DNA from: Devosia sp. SD17-2
GTDB taxonomy: Bacteria > Pseudomonadota > Alphaproteobacteria > Rhizobiales > Devosiaceae
Reading direction: 5' to 3'
Assembly: GCF_029201565.1 (NCBI RefSeq)
Contig: NZ_CP104002.1
Location: 4,167,114 to 4,231,113, forward strand
DNA length: 64,000 bases
In this document: one piece after another, positions 52,186 through 61,800 of the stretch
How the letters are laid out: each line of letters starts with the position of its first letter
How positions within the stretch are numbered: position 1 is the stretch's first letter
Position numbers and translations under genes: made by a program
Notes under the pieces: generated by a model
Seen by the model: the letters and a program-made list of their open reading frames with translations, nothing else
Told to the model about the DNA's origin: nothing
The model's database searches: none

Positions 52186-54829
52186 AGATGAGGTCCATCA
52201 ACGTGCGCTGTGCACGGGGCTGTTCGTAGACCTGCTCTGGCTGCTGCACGGGTGCCGGTGGCGCGAACTGGGCATTGTTGTCGACAAACACCTGCTGGTT
52301 CTGAACCGGCTGGCTCGGCGCAAGCGGCGCGCTTGGCACCCAGACCTGCTGGCCCGTCGTCGGATCCACCACCAGCATCATCGGCATGCCGGTTTCCGGA
52401 TCGATCGGCGCCTGGCCAAAACCGTTATTCTGGTCCTGCAGCGGAAAACCAGTGACCGGATCGATGGCCTGACCGCCACCATTGAACTGGTTGGCGTCGA
52501 CGAATTGCTCGACCGGCAGGCCGGTGGCGGCGTCAACCATCTGGCCCGACTGGATCGGCGGATTTGCCGACTGGATCGGGGCAATACCCTGCATCGGCTG
52601 GCCTGTCGCCGGGTCGATGGCAATGATCTGCCCGGTCGCGGGATCGACCATGGTCTGCACCGGCTGGCCGGTTCCGCCATCGACATATTGCACCTGCGGC
52701 TGGCCAGTGGCCGGATCGATGATCGGCTGGCCGGTGTTGAGGTCGATCAGCTGCTGCGGGATGACCTGACCGGCATAGGAGCCGCCCGGGATCTGCACCG
52801 GCGATTTACCGGCATGGGCCTTGGTCATGAACTCGGACCAGATGGCGACCGGGACGTTGCCGCCCGAGAGCTTAGTGCCCTTGTTGTCGTCATTGCCCAG
52901 CCACACGCCGGTGACCATGGCGGATGTATAGCCCACAAACACCGCGTCGCGGGATTCCTGGCTGGTGCCGGTCTTGCCGCCGAACTGCCAGCCGCCCAGA
53001 TTGGCGCCACGCCCCGTTCCCACCTCAACGGCGGTTTCAAGCATGTCGTTCATCTGCGCGAGGACATGCGGGTCGATAACCCGGCCCGGGCCGGCATTGG
53101 AGGCCTCATACAGCGCTGTGCCATCCTTGGAGGTGATCTTGGTGATCACATTGGGGATGACGCCATTGCCGCCATTGGCAAAGGGGGCATAGGCGCTGGT
53201 CAGCTCGAGGAGGTTCACTTCCTGGGTGCCGAGGCCGATCGAGGGCACTGGCGTCATGGCCGAGGAAATGCCCATGCGGGTCGCCACATCGATCACCGCT
53301 GCCGGGGTCACGTCGATGGCAAGGCGACCGGCAATAGTGTTGAGCGAATAGGCGAGGCCCTGCCGCAGCGTCACCGTGCCGGCATATTTGCCCGAGGCAT
53401 TGCGCGGGCTCCAGCCATTGTATTCAAACTGGGCGTCCTCGGCGAGGGTGTCGGGCGTATAGCCCTTTTCCAAGGCGGCGAGATAAACGAAGGGCTTGAA
53501 GGCCGAGCCGGGCTGGCGCTTGGCCGTCACCGCGCGGTTATACTGGCTGGCCTGATAATCGACGCCGCCGACCATGGCACGGATAGTGCCGTCGACATCC
53601 ATCGCCACCAGCGCGCCCTGGGTAAAGCCGCGCTTCGGACCTTCATTGGCCACCGCTTCGCGCACGGCGAATTCGGCGTCCTTCTGCATTTTCCAGTCGA
53701 TGGTGGTCTGCACCACCACGTCGTCCGAAATCTCGCCGATATAGGCCGTCATCAGGCTTTCGACCCAGTCGGCGACATAGGACTCGGAGCCTGCCACCAC
53801 GGTGCGGACGCTGGACTGATCCGAGCTGATCTGCGCCGCGTCGGCTTCTTCGCGGGTGATATAGCCTTCCTGCGCCATGAGATTGAGCACGAGGCGCTGG
53901 CGCTCGATGGCGCGCTGCGGATTGGCCTTGGGATTATAGGCGGAAGGCGCCGGCAGGATGCCGACCAGCATCGCCGCCTGTCCAAGCGACAGGTTTCGCG
54001 CCGAGACGCCGAAATAGGTCTGAGCCGCCGCTTCGATGCCGGTCGCGCCGGCGCCGAAATAGACTCGGTTCATATAGAGCTCGAGAATTTCCTCTTTCGA
54101 GAAATTCTGCTCGAGCCAGATGGCGAGGATGGCTTCCTGCACCTTACGGCCCAGGGTCTGGTCCGGCGTCAGGAAGAGGTTCTTCGCAACCTGCTGGGTC
54201 AAGGTCGACGCACCACGGGTCACGCCGCGGGCTTCGAGCATTTCCAGCGCCACCGAGGCAAGGCCGATCGGATCAACGCCAAAATGGCTCATGAAGCGCC
54301 GGTCTTCCGAGGCGATGAAGGCCGCGGGCACATAATGCGGCAGTTCGCGGAAGGTGACAGCTTCGCCGCCGGTCTGGCCGCGATTGGAGATCAGGCTGCC
54401 GTCAGCGGCAAGAATACGGATATTGGGCGGACGCTCAGGAATCGCCCAGGTGTTCGACGAGGGCAGCTGGGCCCCGTAATAGACAATGACGCCGATGACG
54501 GCGAGGCCGCCCCAGAGACAGGCGACAAAGCCCCACCACAGAAGACCCATGAGGAAACCGCCGGAGCGCGAACGGCGTTTTTTCGGGCGAGCGGCCTCGG
54601 CCTTGCCGCGGCGCGGCTCTTTCTTTTCCTTGCGCGGCGGCTTAGGCGGCTTGCCGCCACCAGCACCGCCACCAATGGGTCCGCCGGAGCGCTCGTCGTC
54701 GACGAAAACGCCAACAGACTGGCCCAGCGATGGCTCGACGCGCTGGCCCTTGGCTGCACGTGCCTGCGGCTTGCTGGTCCTCTTCGGGGGGCCACCAACG
54801 CGATCATCGGCCGAAATGCGGAAGTCCAT
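52175..54829 (-). CDS. mrcA: Penicillin-binding protein 1A, bifunctional, with repeat tail
   Basis: The 884-residue product makes and cross-links peptidoglycan. Basic N-terminus, one membrane helix (GLLWWGFVACLWGGLAVIGV), glycosyltransferase with EDRRFMSHFGVDPIGLASVA, RGASTLTQQVAKNLFL and RKVQEAILAIWLEQNFSKEE, then transpeptidase with SAFK (RQPGSAFKPFVYLAAL), YSLN and KTGTS. After about residue 700 there is a long tail of tandem [IV]DPxTGxP-type units, for example DPATGQPQVQYVDGGTGQPV and IDPATGQPMQG, then Gln/Pro-rich DNA. The length exceeds most PBP1A proteins (about 720-850) because of this tail. Confidence 0.96.
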   Translation of the reverse strand: MDFRISADDRVGGPPKRTSKPQARAAKGQRVEPSLGQSVGVFVDDERSGGPIGGGAGGGKPPKPPRKEKKEPRRGKAEAARPKKRRSRSGGFLMGLLWWGFVACLWGGLAVIGVIVYYGAQLPSSNTWAIPERPPNIRILAADGSLISNRGQTGGEAVTFRELPHYVPAAFIASEDRRFMSHFGVDPIGLASVALEMLEARGVTRGASTLTQQVAKNLFLTPDQTLGRKVQEAILAIWLEQNFSKEEILELYMNRVYFGAGATGIEAAAQTYFGVSARNLSLGQAAMLVGILPAPSAYNPKANPQRAIERQRLVLNLMAQEGYITREEADAAQISSDQSSVRTVVAGSESYVADWVESLMTAYIGEISDDVVVQTTIDWKMQKDAEFAVREAVANEGPKRGFTQGALVAMDVDGTIRAMVGGVDYQASQYNRAVTAKRQPGSAFKPFVYLAALEKGYTPDTLAEDAQFEYNGWSPRNASGKYAGTVTLRQGLAYSLNTIAGRLAIDVTPAAVIDVATRMGISSAMTPVPSIGLGTQEVNLLELTSAYAPFANGGNGVIPNVITKITSKDGTALYEASNAGPGRVIDPHVLAQMNDMLETAVEVGTGRGANLGGWQFGGKTGTSQESRDAVFVGYTSAMVTGVWLGNDDNKGTKLSGGNVPVAIWSEFMTKAHAGKSPVQIPGGSYAGQVIPQQLIDLNTGQPIIDPATGQPQVQYVDGGTGQPVQTMVDPATGQIIAIDPATGQPMQGIAPIQSANPPIQSGQMVDAATGLPVEQFVDANQFNGGGQAIDPVTGFPLQDQNNGFGQAPIDPETGMPMMLVVDPTTGQQVWVPSAPLAPSQPVQNQQVFVDNNAQFAPPAPVQQPEQVYEQPRAQRTLMDLIFGE

Positions 54830-55067
54830 CGAGCAATCTGTCCTTGAAGGTCTTAAGCCGCTTCTACTCTTTTCACCGCAGGAGGGAAAGAAAAGGTAAG
54901 CGAGAGGTTAAGGAGGCTGCGATCACGAACGCGCTCACCACCTCTTCGCGGCACTACCATATGATTGTCATGGAAAAATGTGGCCGGTTTATGTGAGTTT
55001 CCGGCCATTTTCGCCGCGAAGCTACGCGCGCCTTGCAGGAACCACATTGATCGGGCCATGAAAGCAC

Positions 55068-55580
55068 ATGCGCTTCGTCTTAGCCCTCCTCGCCGCCTTC
55101 GTCCTTTCGGTTTCCCCCGCAACTGCCGACGATCTCACTCGAGCCCTCAACCGGGCCATCGCGCTCTTCGACGCCGCCGCGCCGCAGATGGGCGAGGCCT
55201 TTGGCGTCGACCCCCGGCAGTATCGGGATGCACTGGTGATGGGCAAGTTTGAGCGCGGCGGCCAGACCATCTCGCTCTATTACGAAGAAAAGACCGATCC
55301 GGCCGGCCATTGCGGCCGCTTTGCCGCCTATACCATGCTGCCACCCCGCGACGGTGTCGTCCGCCTCGTCGTCTGCCCGCGCTTTTTCAGCCCGGGTGCT
55401 GACGCGTTGCGCACGCTGACCGTGCTGCACGAGCTGGTCCACGCCGTCACCGATGCCAATGAGTGCCGGGCGATGGCCTATGCCGCTCGCATCCAGCAGC
55501 GCGCCACCGGGGCCTTCACCCCGGTGGACGCCTATTGGCAGGCCAATAACTGTGCGGCGTCGGCTTTTTCCCTGCCATAG
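55068..55580 (+). CDS. Exported protein with HExxH zinc-site motif
   Basis: The 170-residue product has a signal peptide (VLALLAAFVLSVSPATADDL) and a mature domain in which TVLHELVHAVTDANECRAMA carries HExxH with an acidic residue 7 positions later. This is the pattern of a zincin metallopeptidase. Four Cys (HCGRF, LVVCPRF, ECRAM, NNCAAS) probably form disulfides. No exact family is recognised. ATG 55068 begins the signal peptide. Confidence 0.7.
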   Translation: MRFVLALLAAFVLSVSPATADDLTRALNRAIALFDAAAPQMGEAFGVDPRQYRDALVMGKFERGGQTISLYYEEKTDPAGHCGRFAAYTMLPPRDGVVRLVVCPRFFSPGADALRTLTVLHELVHAVTDANECRAMAYAARIQQRATGAFTPVDAYWQANNCAASAFSLP

Positions 55581-55633
55581 AGCCTTTCACCGCATCGATG
55601 ATGCGATCAAAGGCTCTAAGTTCTCTTCTTGTC

Positions 55634-55679
55634 GCGCTTCCGAACCGGAAAAGTGGCGTCCACTTTTCCTCGAAAGCGC
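55634..55679. repeat. Dispersed palindromic repeat, GGAAAAGTGG type
   Basis: The core is a perfect 10-bp stem GGAAAAGTGG/CCACTTTTCC with a three-base loop at 55647-55669, framed by GCGCTTCCG and CGAAAGCGC arms. Elements of this pattern recur in genomes of this order. It sits between two convergent genes and ends at the stop codon of the flavin-oxidoreductase gene, so it may also end transcription. Confidence 0.65.
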
Positions 55680-55680
55680 T

Positions 55681-56703
55681 CTAGCGCCAGCCGAGCGCCG
55701 GCGCGACGTGCTTGAGAATGCTCTCGATGACATGGGCGTTGTAGGCGACGCCCAATTGATTGGGCACGGTGAGCAGCAGCGTATCGGCTTCGGCGATGGC
55801 CTCATCCTGCCTCAGTTCTTCGATCAGTCGATCCGGCTCGCCGGTATAGCCACGACCGAAGACGGCGCGCTTTTCCGGCTCGATATAGCCGAACTGATCT
55901 TCCTCCGGTGAGCCATTGCCGAAATAGGCGCGGTCCTCATCCGAGGTGATGGCAAAGATCGACCGGCTGACCGAGACACGCGGGGCTCGCTCGTGGCCCG
56001 CTTCCGCCCACGCCTCACGATAGGCCCGGATCTGATCGGCCTGCTGGACATGGAACGGCTTGCCGCTCTCGTCGAATTTGAGGGTCGATGACTGGAGGTT
56101 CATCCCCAGCTTCGCCGCCCAAATGGCCGTGGCGTCGGAGGCAGCGCCCCACCAGATCCGGTCGCGAAGGCCCTCGGAATGCGGCTCGAGGCGCAAGAGG
56201 CCCGGCGGATTGGGGAACATCGGGCGCGGATTGGGCTGGGCAAAGCCCTTCCCCTTGAGCACTTCCCAGAACACTTCGGCGTGCTGGCGCGCCATATCCT
56301 GGTCGGTCTTGCCCTCTTCGGGCGCAAAACCAAAATAGCGGTAGCCATCGATCACCTGCTCGGGCGAACCGCGCGAAATACCCAGCTGCAGCCGACCGCC
56401 GGAGATCAGATCAGCCGCGCCGGCGTCTTCGGCCATGTAGAGCGGGTTTTCGTAGCGCATGTCGATGACGGCCGTGCCGATCTCGATTTTCTTGGTTTTT
56501 GCCCCGATGGCCGCGAGCAGCGGGAAGGGCGAGGCGAGCTGGCGGGCAAAGTGATGCACGCGGAAATAGGCGCCGTCCGCGCCCAGTTCCTCGGCGGCCA
56601 CCGCCAGATCGATGGATTGCAGCAAGACATCGCTGGCCGAGCGCGCCTGGGAATTGGGCGCGGCACTCCAATGGCCGAAGGACAAAAAGCCGATCTTTTT
56701 CAT
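55681..56703 (-). CDS. LLM class flavin-dependent oxidoreductase
   Basis: The 340-residue product is a luciferase-like (LLM) oxidoreductase that uses FMN. It has KIGFLSFGHWSAAPNSQARS, VAAEELGADGAYFRVHHFAR, the IEIGTAVIDMRYENPLYMAE and LQLGISRGSPEQVIDGYRYF segments, all typical of this TIM-barrel family. Substrate unknown. ATG 56703 is preceded by GGAACTGAC; an upstream ATG would add a tail without similarity. It is separated from the ThiF gene by 107 bases. Confidence 0.92.
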   Translation of the reverse strand: MKKIGFLSFGHWSAAPNSQARSASDVLLQSIDLAVAAEELGADGAYFRVHHFARQLASPFPLLAAIGAKTKKIEIGTAVIDMRYENPLYMAEDAGAADLISGGRLQLGISRGSPEQVIDGYRYFGFAPEEGKTDQDMARQHAEVFWEVLKGKGFAQPNPRPMFPNPPGLLRLEPHSEGLRDRIWWGAASDATAIWAAKLGMNLQSSTLKFDESGKPFHVQQADQIRAYREAWAEAGHERAPRVSVSRSIFAITSDEDRAYFGNGSPEEDQFGYIEPEKRAVFGRGYTGEPDRLIEELRQDEAIAEADTLLLTVPNQLGVAYNAHVIESILKHVAPALGWR

Positions 56704-56810
56704 GTCAGTTCCAGTGCGCATGGCGTGTCGTTGCTGTTGAGCTAAGCGCCGCCGCCCTCTCGCACAAGTGGCGCGACAGGAACGGATTGGTGCCCGCCAG
56801 CGAACAAAGC

Positions 56811-57542
56811 CTAGTAGGCGAGCTCGGTAAACTGCGCCTCGCGGCTGTCGTAGATCAGCACCTTGCCGATCAGCGGCGTGCCGATGCCGGTGATGAGCTT
56901 GATCGCCTCCATGGCCATCAACGTGCCGATAATGCCGGTCACCGGCCCCAGAATGCCATTGGCCTCGCAGGAAGGCAGATCCTTATCAGTGGCGGCATCG
57001 GCGAAAAGCGCCTCATGCCCTGGCCCGCCAAGATGGGGCGCGAACACTGTCACCTGCCCCGAAAACATCGACACCGCCCCGGAGACCAGAGGCTTTTGCA
57101 GTTTTTCAGCAGAAGCGGCCACGAGCCGTCGGGTGATCAGATTGTCCGTGCCGTCCAGAACAAGGTCATAGGCGGCCAGCACCGGCTCGATATTTTCGGC
57201 GTCGAGACGCAGGTCCAGCGCGTCGACCGCAACCTCCGGATTTAGGGCGTGTGCATAGGCGGCGGCGCTCGCCACCTTGCTGGTGCCAACACCGGAACTG
57301 GTGTGCACGATCTGGCGATGGAGATTGGTAAGGCTGACATCATCGTCGTCGACAATGCCGATGCGGCCGAAGCCGGCTCCGGCGAGATAGGCCAGCGCCG
57401 GGCTCCCCAATCCGCCAGCTCCTACGATGAGCACGCTCGCCGCCTTCAGCCGCTGCTGACCCGCGCCACCAAACCCCTTCAGGACCAGCTGCCGTGCATA
57501 GCGGCGGGTTTCCTCCGGCGTCAATTTTGCGTCACTGGCCAA
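56811..57542 (-). CDS. HesA/MoeB/ThiF family adenylyltransferase
   Basis: The 243-residue product adenylates the C-terminus of a ubiquitin-like sulfur carrier such as MoaD or ThiS. It has the nucleotide motif VLIVGAGGLGSPALAYLAGA, the core DDDDVSLTNLHRQIVHTSSG, the DLVLDGTDNLITRRLVAASA region and the C-terminal GILGPVTGIIGTLMAMEAIK. The catalytic Arg of NLHRQ is present. The start is uncertain; TTG 57542 overlaps the stop of the preceding gene, and another TTG at 57578 is 12 codons upstream. No ATG is available. Confidence 0.88.
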   Translation of the reverse strand: MASDAKLTPEETRRYARQLVLKGFGGAGQQRLKAASVLIVGAGGLGSPALAYLAGAGFGRIGIVDDDDVSLTNLHRQIVHTSSGVGTSKVASAAAYAHALNPEVAVDALDLRLDAENIEPVLAAYDLVLDGTDNLITRRLVAASAEKLQKPLVSGAVSMFSGQVTVFAPHLGGPGHEALFADAATDKDLPSCEANGILGPVTGIIGTLMAMEAIKLITGIGTPLIGKVLIYDSREAQFTELAY

Positions 57543-58278
57543 TGGGCACCGCGATAAAACGCCGGTCGGGCCCTTCAAAGCCGCCGGAATAGACCGACAC
57601 GATGGCCACGGCAGCGGAAATGTCCTGAGCCCAGCCGGGCTGCACCACGCTGTGCAGCCGGTATTCGAAAACGCAGCCGCGCGATTCGGGCAGGCGCTTG
57701 TCGCGATGGATCACCCGCTCGCCATCACCCTCTTCCAGAATCAGCGCGAGACCCAGCGGCGCTTCGGAAAACCAGTCGCGGCACGGCAGCGGCGATTTTG
57801 CCGTAAAACTCTCGAGCCGCAGGGTCTGGTCCGAGGCCGGCTCGCTCAGGCCATAGCCGGGGACGCCGAAACGAAGCTTGGTGAAATCGGCCTCGGCCGC
57901 GCCGTCGCCGTTGAGGGCCAGAATTTCGACCGGTTCGGTGATGCCGAATTTTTCGAGGACGTCCGCGGCACCTTCAGCGCTTTGCTTGCGCGCTGCGCCG
58001 AGGCCGACCTCCTCATCCTCGATCCGCACGGTCACCGGCGTGCCCGGCACCCATTTGTCGGCCGCAAGGTCGATGACGAAAATCTCGGAGAAGGCAAAAC
58101 CGGATCCGTCCTGGATGCCGAACTGCTCGAAGGCGAAATATTTTGCATCCGGCGAAAAGCCGATGAAGTCGATCAGCGCCCTGTCCCCGGCAAGCGCAGA
58201 GGACGCAGACAGCGCAAGCGCCGCGACGAGGCTAGCGCCCCGTCGAACCAAAGCCGGAACTTCCCCGCGTCGTATCAT
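57532..58278 (-). CDS. DUF2259 family exported protein
   Basis: The 248-residue product has a signal peptide ([20 protein letters not shown]) and the DUF2259 pattern: [40 protein letters not shown] and [18 protein letters not shown]. The end [20 protein letters not shown] with [19 protein letters not shown] is typical too. Function unknown. GGAGGAGCTCG precedes the ATG at 58278. Its start overlaps the end of dut by 47 bases. Confidence 0.85.
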   Translation of the reverse strand: MIRRGEVPALVRRGASLVAALALSASSALAGDRALIDFIGFSPDAKYFAFEQFGIQDGSGFAFSEIFVIDLAADKWVPGTPVTVRIEDEEVGLGAARKQSAEGAADVLEKFGITEPVEILALNGDGAAEADFTKLRFGVPGYGLSEPASDQTLRLESFTAKSPLPCRDWFSEAPLGLALILEEGDGERVIHRDKRLPESRGCVFEYRLHSVVQPGWAQDISAAVAIVSVYSGGFEGPDRRFIAVPIGQ

Positions 58279-58693
58279 CGAGCTCCTCCACCACCTCAAA
58301 GGCCGGCTGGGTCACCGGCGCCACCACCATCTGCGCGATGCGCTCGCCGCGGGTGATGACGAAGTCGTCCTCTCCCAGATTGATGAGAATGACTTTGACC
58401 TCGCCGCGATAGTCGGCGTCGATGGTACCGGGAGAATTGAGCACCGTCACGCCATGGCGTGCGGCAAGGCCCGAGCGGGGCCTCACCTGGGCTTCAAAAC
58501 CGGGCGGCAGCGCCATGGCAAAGCCACAGGGCACCATGGCCCGCTTGCCCGGCGCGATGGTCAGCCGCTCGCCTTCGGCCAGCGCGGCGCTGAGATCTGC
58601 GCCGGCCGCGAGTGCCGTGGCCGCCACCGGCAGGGCGAGGCCCTCACCATGCGGCAACCATTTGAGGCCAATGCTGACCTGGTTAGGGCTCAA
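58232..58693 (-). CDS. dut: dUTP diphosphatase
   Basis: Dut hydrolyses dUTP to dUMP and so keeps uracil out of DNA. The 153-residue trimer-type enzyme has all five motifs: [10 protein letters not shown] (1), [11 protein letters not shown] (2), [20 protein letters not shown] (3), [13 protein letters not shown] (4) and [11 protein letters not shown] (5). Length is normal. It overlaps the lipoprotein gene upstream by 4 bases (ATGA-like) and the DUF2259 gene downstream. Confidence 0.97.
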   Translation of the reverse strand: MSPNQVSIGLKWLPHGEGLALPVAATALAAGADLSAALAEGERLTIAPGKRAMVPCGFAMALPPGFEAQVRPRSGLAARHGVTVLNSPGTIDADYRGEVKVILINLGEDDFVITRGERIAQMVVAPVTQPAFEVVEELDDTTRGSSGFGSTGR

Positions 58694-59292
58694 GGCGTGC
58701 GCACCAGGGCAAAGAGATCAGCCTCAAGACCGGTCTTGCCGTCAAAAATGTCCATGAAGTCGAGCACGACCGTGGCCGACTTGCCGTCGCTGGACTTGTC
58801 CATATTGGTCTCGAGAATTTCCTCGCCCGAGATCGACAGAGTGATGGTGCGGCCTTCGAACATGGCCGTCATCATGGCGCGGGTTTCCTCGTCCATTTCT
58901 TCGCCGGCGCCGACTTCCTGCTCGATGCCGTTCATGGGCAGGGTCACGCGAACGAGGTTCGGGCCTTCTGCGGTGAACACCATGCCGTTGTCGTCATCGC
59001 CTTCGGCCAGATCGGCAAAGGGGCCTTCCTTGATCTCGACGCAGATCGCTCCGCCGTCATCAGTCTCGGTGATCGTGCCTTCGGCGCAGAAGGCTTCTTC
59101 GCCGTCTTCGGCACCCTCATCGTCGCTCATCGACACCATTTCGTAGAATTCGGCACTGACGATCTGCGTGGTCGTGGCGCGCGCCGTGGCGTCGCTGCTC
59201 AGCGCGACTTCCATCTCGACGTCAATGCAGCCGGCCAGCGTCAGCGCCATCACCGAAACGGTCGCCAACTTGGCGATGAGTTGAACCTTCAT
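58690..59292 (-). CDS. Lipoprotein of unknown function
   Basis: The 200-residue product has a lipobox signal ([20 protein letters not shown]), so it is an acylated exported protein. The mature part is acidic and beta-rich ([20 protein letters not shown], then [20 protein letters not shown] and [20 protein letters not shown]). It resembles LppM-type lipoproteins only in outline. It overlaps dut by 4 bases and starts 76 bases after ubiB on the same strand. Confidence 0.7.
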   Translation of the reverse strand: MKVQLIAKLATVSVMALTLAGCIDVEMEVALSSDATARATTTQIVSAEFYEMVSMSDDEGAEDGEEAFCAEGTITETDDGGAICVEIKEGPFADLAEGDDDNGMVFTAEGPNLVRVTLPMNGIEQEVGAGEEMDEETRAMMTAMFEGRTITLSISGEEILETNMDKSSDGKSATVVLDFMDIFDGKTGLEADLFALVRTP

Positions 59293-59368
59293 TCTATGCT
59301 CCCTCGAAATTTTTTACTTATCTGTTCGGCGTTTAGTGGAAGGGGCTCCGGGTGGCAAGGCTGCCGCC

Positions 59369-60913
59369 TCAGGAGAGATCCAGCATCCGCCAGATGAGCA
59401 CCAGCACCAGAACGAAGACACTGCCCAGCACCGCCAATATGCCGGCGCGCATCCAGCCATCGGGCGGGCGGCGCATCAGGGCGCGATGTTCGGCCATGGT
59501 CAGCTCGGCCTGGGCGATCAGATTAGGCACGCGCCCGAGCGCCGTGCTCATGCGCGAGACATGCCCGGCAAGGTCCTCGATCCGGCCGATCGGGCCTTCC
59601 TCGCGGCGCAGCCAGTCGCCGACCACAGGCTCGGCCACGGTCCAGATATCGAGATCGGGATCGAGCGTGCGCGCCACGCCTTCGACCAGCACCATGGATT
59701 TTTGCAGCAGCACCAGTTCGGGTCGGGTCTGCATTTCGAAGAGTTCGGTGATGGCAAAGAGCTGCCCCAGCACCCGCGCCATGGAAATGTCGGAGGCCGT
59801 GCGCCCATGCAGAGGCTCGCCAATGGAGCGGATGGCGAGGGTGAAATCCTCAACCGACTGGTGCGGCGGCACATAGCCGATGTCGAAATGGCGTTGCGCT
59901 ACCAGGCGATAATCCCGGGTGATGAAGCCGAAGAGAATGTCGGCGAGGAATTTTCGCTCGTTCTTGTTGATCCGGCCCATGATGCCGAAGTCGACGGCAA
60001 TGACATCGCCGGTGCGCGGATCGGCAAAGAGATTGCCCGGATGCATGTCGGCGTGGAAGAAGCCGTCGCGAATGGCGTGGCGCAGGAAGGACTGCAGCAC
60101 CTTTGCCGCCAGCGCCTTGCGATCCACACCTGCCGCATCGAGCGCGGCATGGTCACGAATGGGAATGCCTTCCACCCAGGAGGTGGTGAGCACATTTTCG
60201 GCCACCTGGTCCCAGTGCACACTCGGAATGACGAAGCCGGTGTCATCCTTTATGTTCTCGGCCATTTCCGAGATCGAGGCGGCTTCGAGCCGAAGATCGA
60301 GCTCGAGCCGCATCGAATGGTCGAGCGTCTGGACCACATCGACCGGACGCAGGCGGCGCGAGGACTTCGACCAGACCTGAGCAATGCGCGCGCCAGTATA
60401 GAGGCTGTCGGTATCGGCCCGGAACCGGTCGCTGACCCCGGGGCGCAAAATCTTGACGGCGACGGTCTGCGGCAGCTGGCCCGGCGCGCGAAGGCTCGCC
60501 CTGTGCACCTGGGCAATGGAGGCAGCGGCAATCGGGGGGCTGATCTCGGTCAGCGCCTTGGCCTTCTCGCCAAGCGCCGCATCGAGGATCCCCGGCACCA
60601 GTGCCGAATCGAAGGGCGGCATGCGGTCCTGCAGCGCCGAGAGATCGGCCGCCGCCTGCACGCCGACAATGTCGGGCCGGGTGGCGAGCGTCTGGCCCAG
60701 CTTCACATAGGTCGGACCCAGCTTGTGGAGCGCTGCATTGAGCCGCTCGATGCGTCCGGTGCGTCGGACACTGGGGCGCTCAACGATGCGGCCCATGGCA
60801 ATGCCGGCCTTCATCATCGGCGGCAGCGATTCGACCGGCAGCACGGAGAGCGCGCCTTCGCGGGCCAGAACCCAGCCGGCGTTGACGAGGCGGAAAAAAG
60901 ACCCAAGACCCAT
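59369..60913 (-). CDS. ubiB: UbiB, ubiquinone-biosynthesis ADCK/ABC1 protein
   Basis: UbiB is an atypical kinase-like membrane protein needed for ubiquinone synthesis. The 514-residue product has the KxGQ motif (GPTYVKLGQTLATRPDIVGV), the AAASIAQVHRA alanine-rich loop, FFHADMHPGNLFADPRTG and AVDFGIMGRI. The C-terminus has two membrane helices (GILAVLGSVFVLVLVLIWRM). It begins 3 bases after ubiE, with which it is transcribed. Confidence 0.96.
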   Translation of the reverse strand: MGLGSFFRLVNAGWVLAREGALSVLPVESLPPMMKAGIAMGRIVERPSVRRTGRIERLNAALHKLGPTYVKLGQTLATRPDIVGVQAAADLSALQDRMPPFDSALVPGILDAALGEKAKALTEISPPIAAASIAQVHRASLRAPGQLPQTVAVKILRPGVSDRFRADTDSLYTGARIAQVWSKSSRRLRPVDVVQTLDHSMRLELDLRLEAASISEMAENIKDDTGFVIPSVHWDQVAENVLTTSWVEGIPIRDHAALDAAGVDRKALAAKVLQSFLRHAIRDGFFHADMHPGNLFADPRTGDVIAVDFGIMGRINKNERKFLADILFGFITRDYRLVAQRHFDIGYVPPHQSVEDFTLAIRSIGEPLHGRTASDISMARVLGQLFAITELFEMQTRPELVLLQKSMVLVEGVARTLDPDLDIWTVAEPVVGDWLRREEGPIGRIEDLAGHVSRMSTALGRVPNLIAQAELTMAEHRALMRRPPDGWMRAGILAVLGSVFVLVLVLIWRMLDLS

Positions 60914-60916
60914 GCG

Positions 60917-61681
60917 CTAGAGTTTCCAGCCGGAGAACAGGGTCGCAATATTGCCCGTCATGGAGGTGTGCTTGACCCGCTTGAAGCCCGCCGTCGCCAT
61001 CATCGAGGAAAAGCGCTGCGGATCGGGGAATTTGCGGATCGACTCGATGAAATATTGATAGGGCTGCGCATCGCCCGTCACCACCTTGCCCATGGGTGGA
61101 ATCACCCGATCCGAATAGAGCTTGTAGGCGGCGTCGAGCAGCGGCACGTCGACCTGGGAGAATTCGAGCACGAGGATACGCCCGCCGCGCTTGAGCACAC
61201 GATGGGCCTCGTTGAGTGCGGTCTGCACGCGCGGCACATTGCGAATGCCGAAGGCGATCGTATAGGCGTCAAAGCTGTTGCTCTCGAAGGGCAGCTCTTC
61301 GGCATTGGCTTCGACAAAGCTGACCTGACTGGGATAGCGCCAGGTCCGGGCCCGTTCGGCGCCAACGCGCAGCATATCCGAGTTGATGTCGGACACCACG
61401 ACCTCGGCATAGCCATGGGAGGCATTGACGATGCGCTCGCCGATATCGCCCGTGCCACCGGCCATATCGAGCACGCGGTAGGGACGGCTGCCCGAACGGG
61501 GCGCGGCGAGGTCCGACACCAGCGCGTCCTTCCAGAGCCGGTGCACGCCCATGCTCATCAGGTCGTTCATCAAGTCATAGCGGTCGGCGACGTCGTGAAA
61601 AACCTTGTTGACCAGACCCTGCTTGTCCTCAAGCGCGACGGTCTGTTCACCGAAGTGGGTGGTTTCTCGGGTCTCGGTCAT
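60917..61681 (-). CDS. ubiE: UbiE, ubiquinone/menaquinone methyltransferase
   Basis: UbiE is the C-methyltransferase of ubiquinone synthesis. The 254-residue product has the SAM-binding motif I in [20 protein letters not shown], the NxxLxMGxHRLWK segment ([20 protein letters not shown]), [30 protein letters not shown] and the terminal [16 protein letters not shown] 61681 is preceded by family-typical spacing. It is divergent from mutM. Confidence 0.96.
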   Translation of the reverse strand: MTETRETTHFGEQTVALEDKQGLVNKVFHDVADRYDLMNDLMSMGVHRLWKDALVSDLAAPRSGSRPYRVLDMAGGTGDIGERIVNASHGYAEVVVSDINSDMLRVGAERARTWRYPSQVSFVEANAEELPFESNSFDAYTIAFGIRNVPRVQTALNEAHRVLKRGGRILVLEFSQVDVPLLDAAYKLYSDRVIPPMGKVVTGDAQPYQYFIESIRKFPDPQRFSSMMATAGFKRVKHTSMTGNIATLFSGWKL

Positions 61682-61800
61682 GGCTTGGCTCGATGCACTT
61701 TGTCGTGGACACGATATGGTTCGTCTTGGGCGGCACCATATATAAGGCGACGCTGATTGCCCATGCCACAATGCCGCACAGGCACGAAGGAGATTTGCCC

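Noticed and set aside
52124..54847. 907-codon open frame antisense to PBP1A
   Set aside because: Typical GC-rich antisense shadow with no domain pattern; PBP1A motifs are unambiguous.
59336..61756. 806-codon open frame on the plus strand over ubiB and ubiE
   Set aside because: His/Gly/Arg-rich shadow antisense to two clear core genes.
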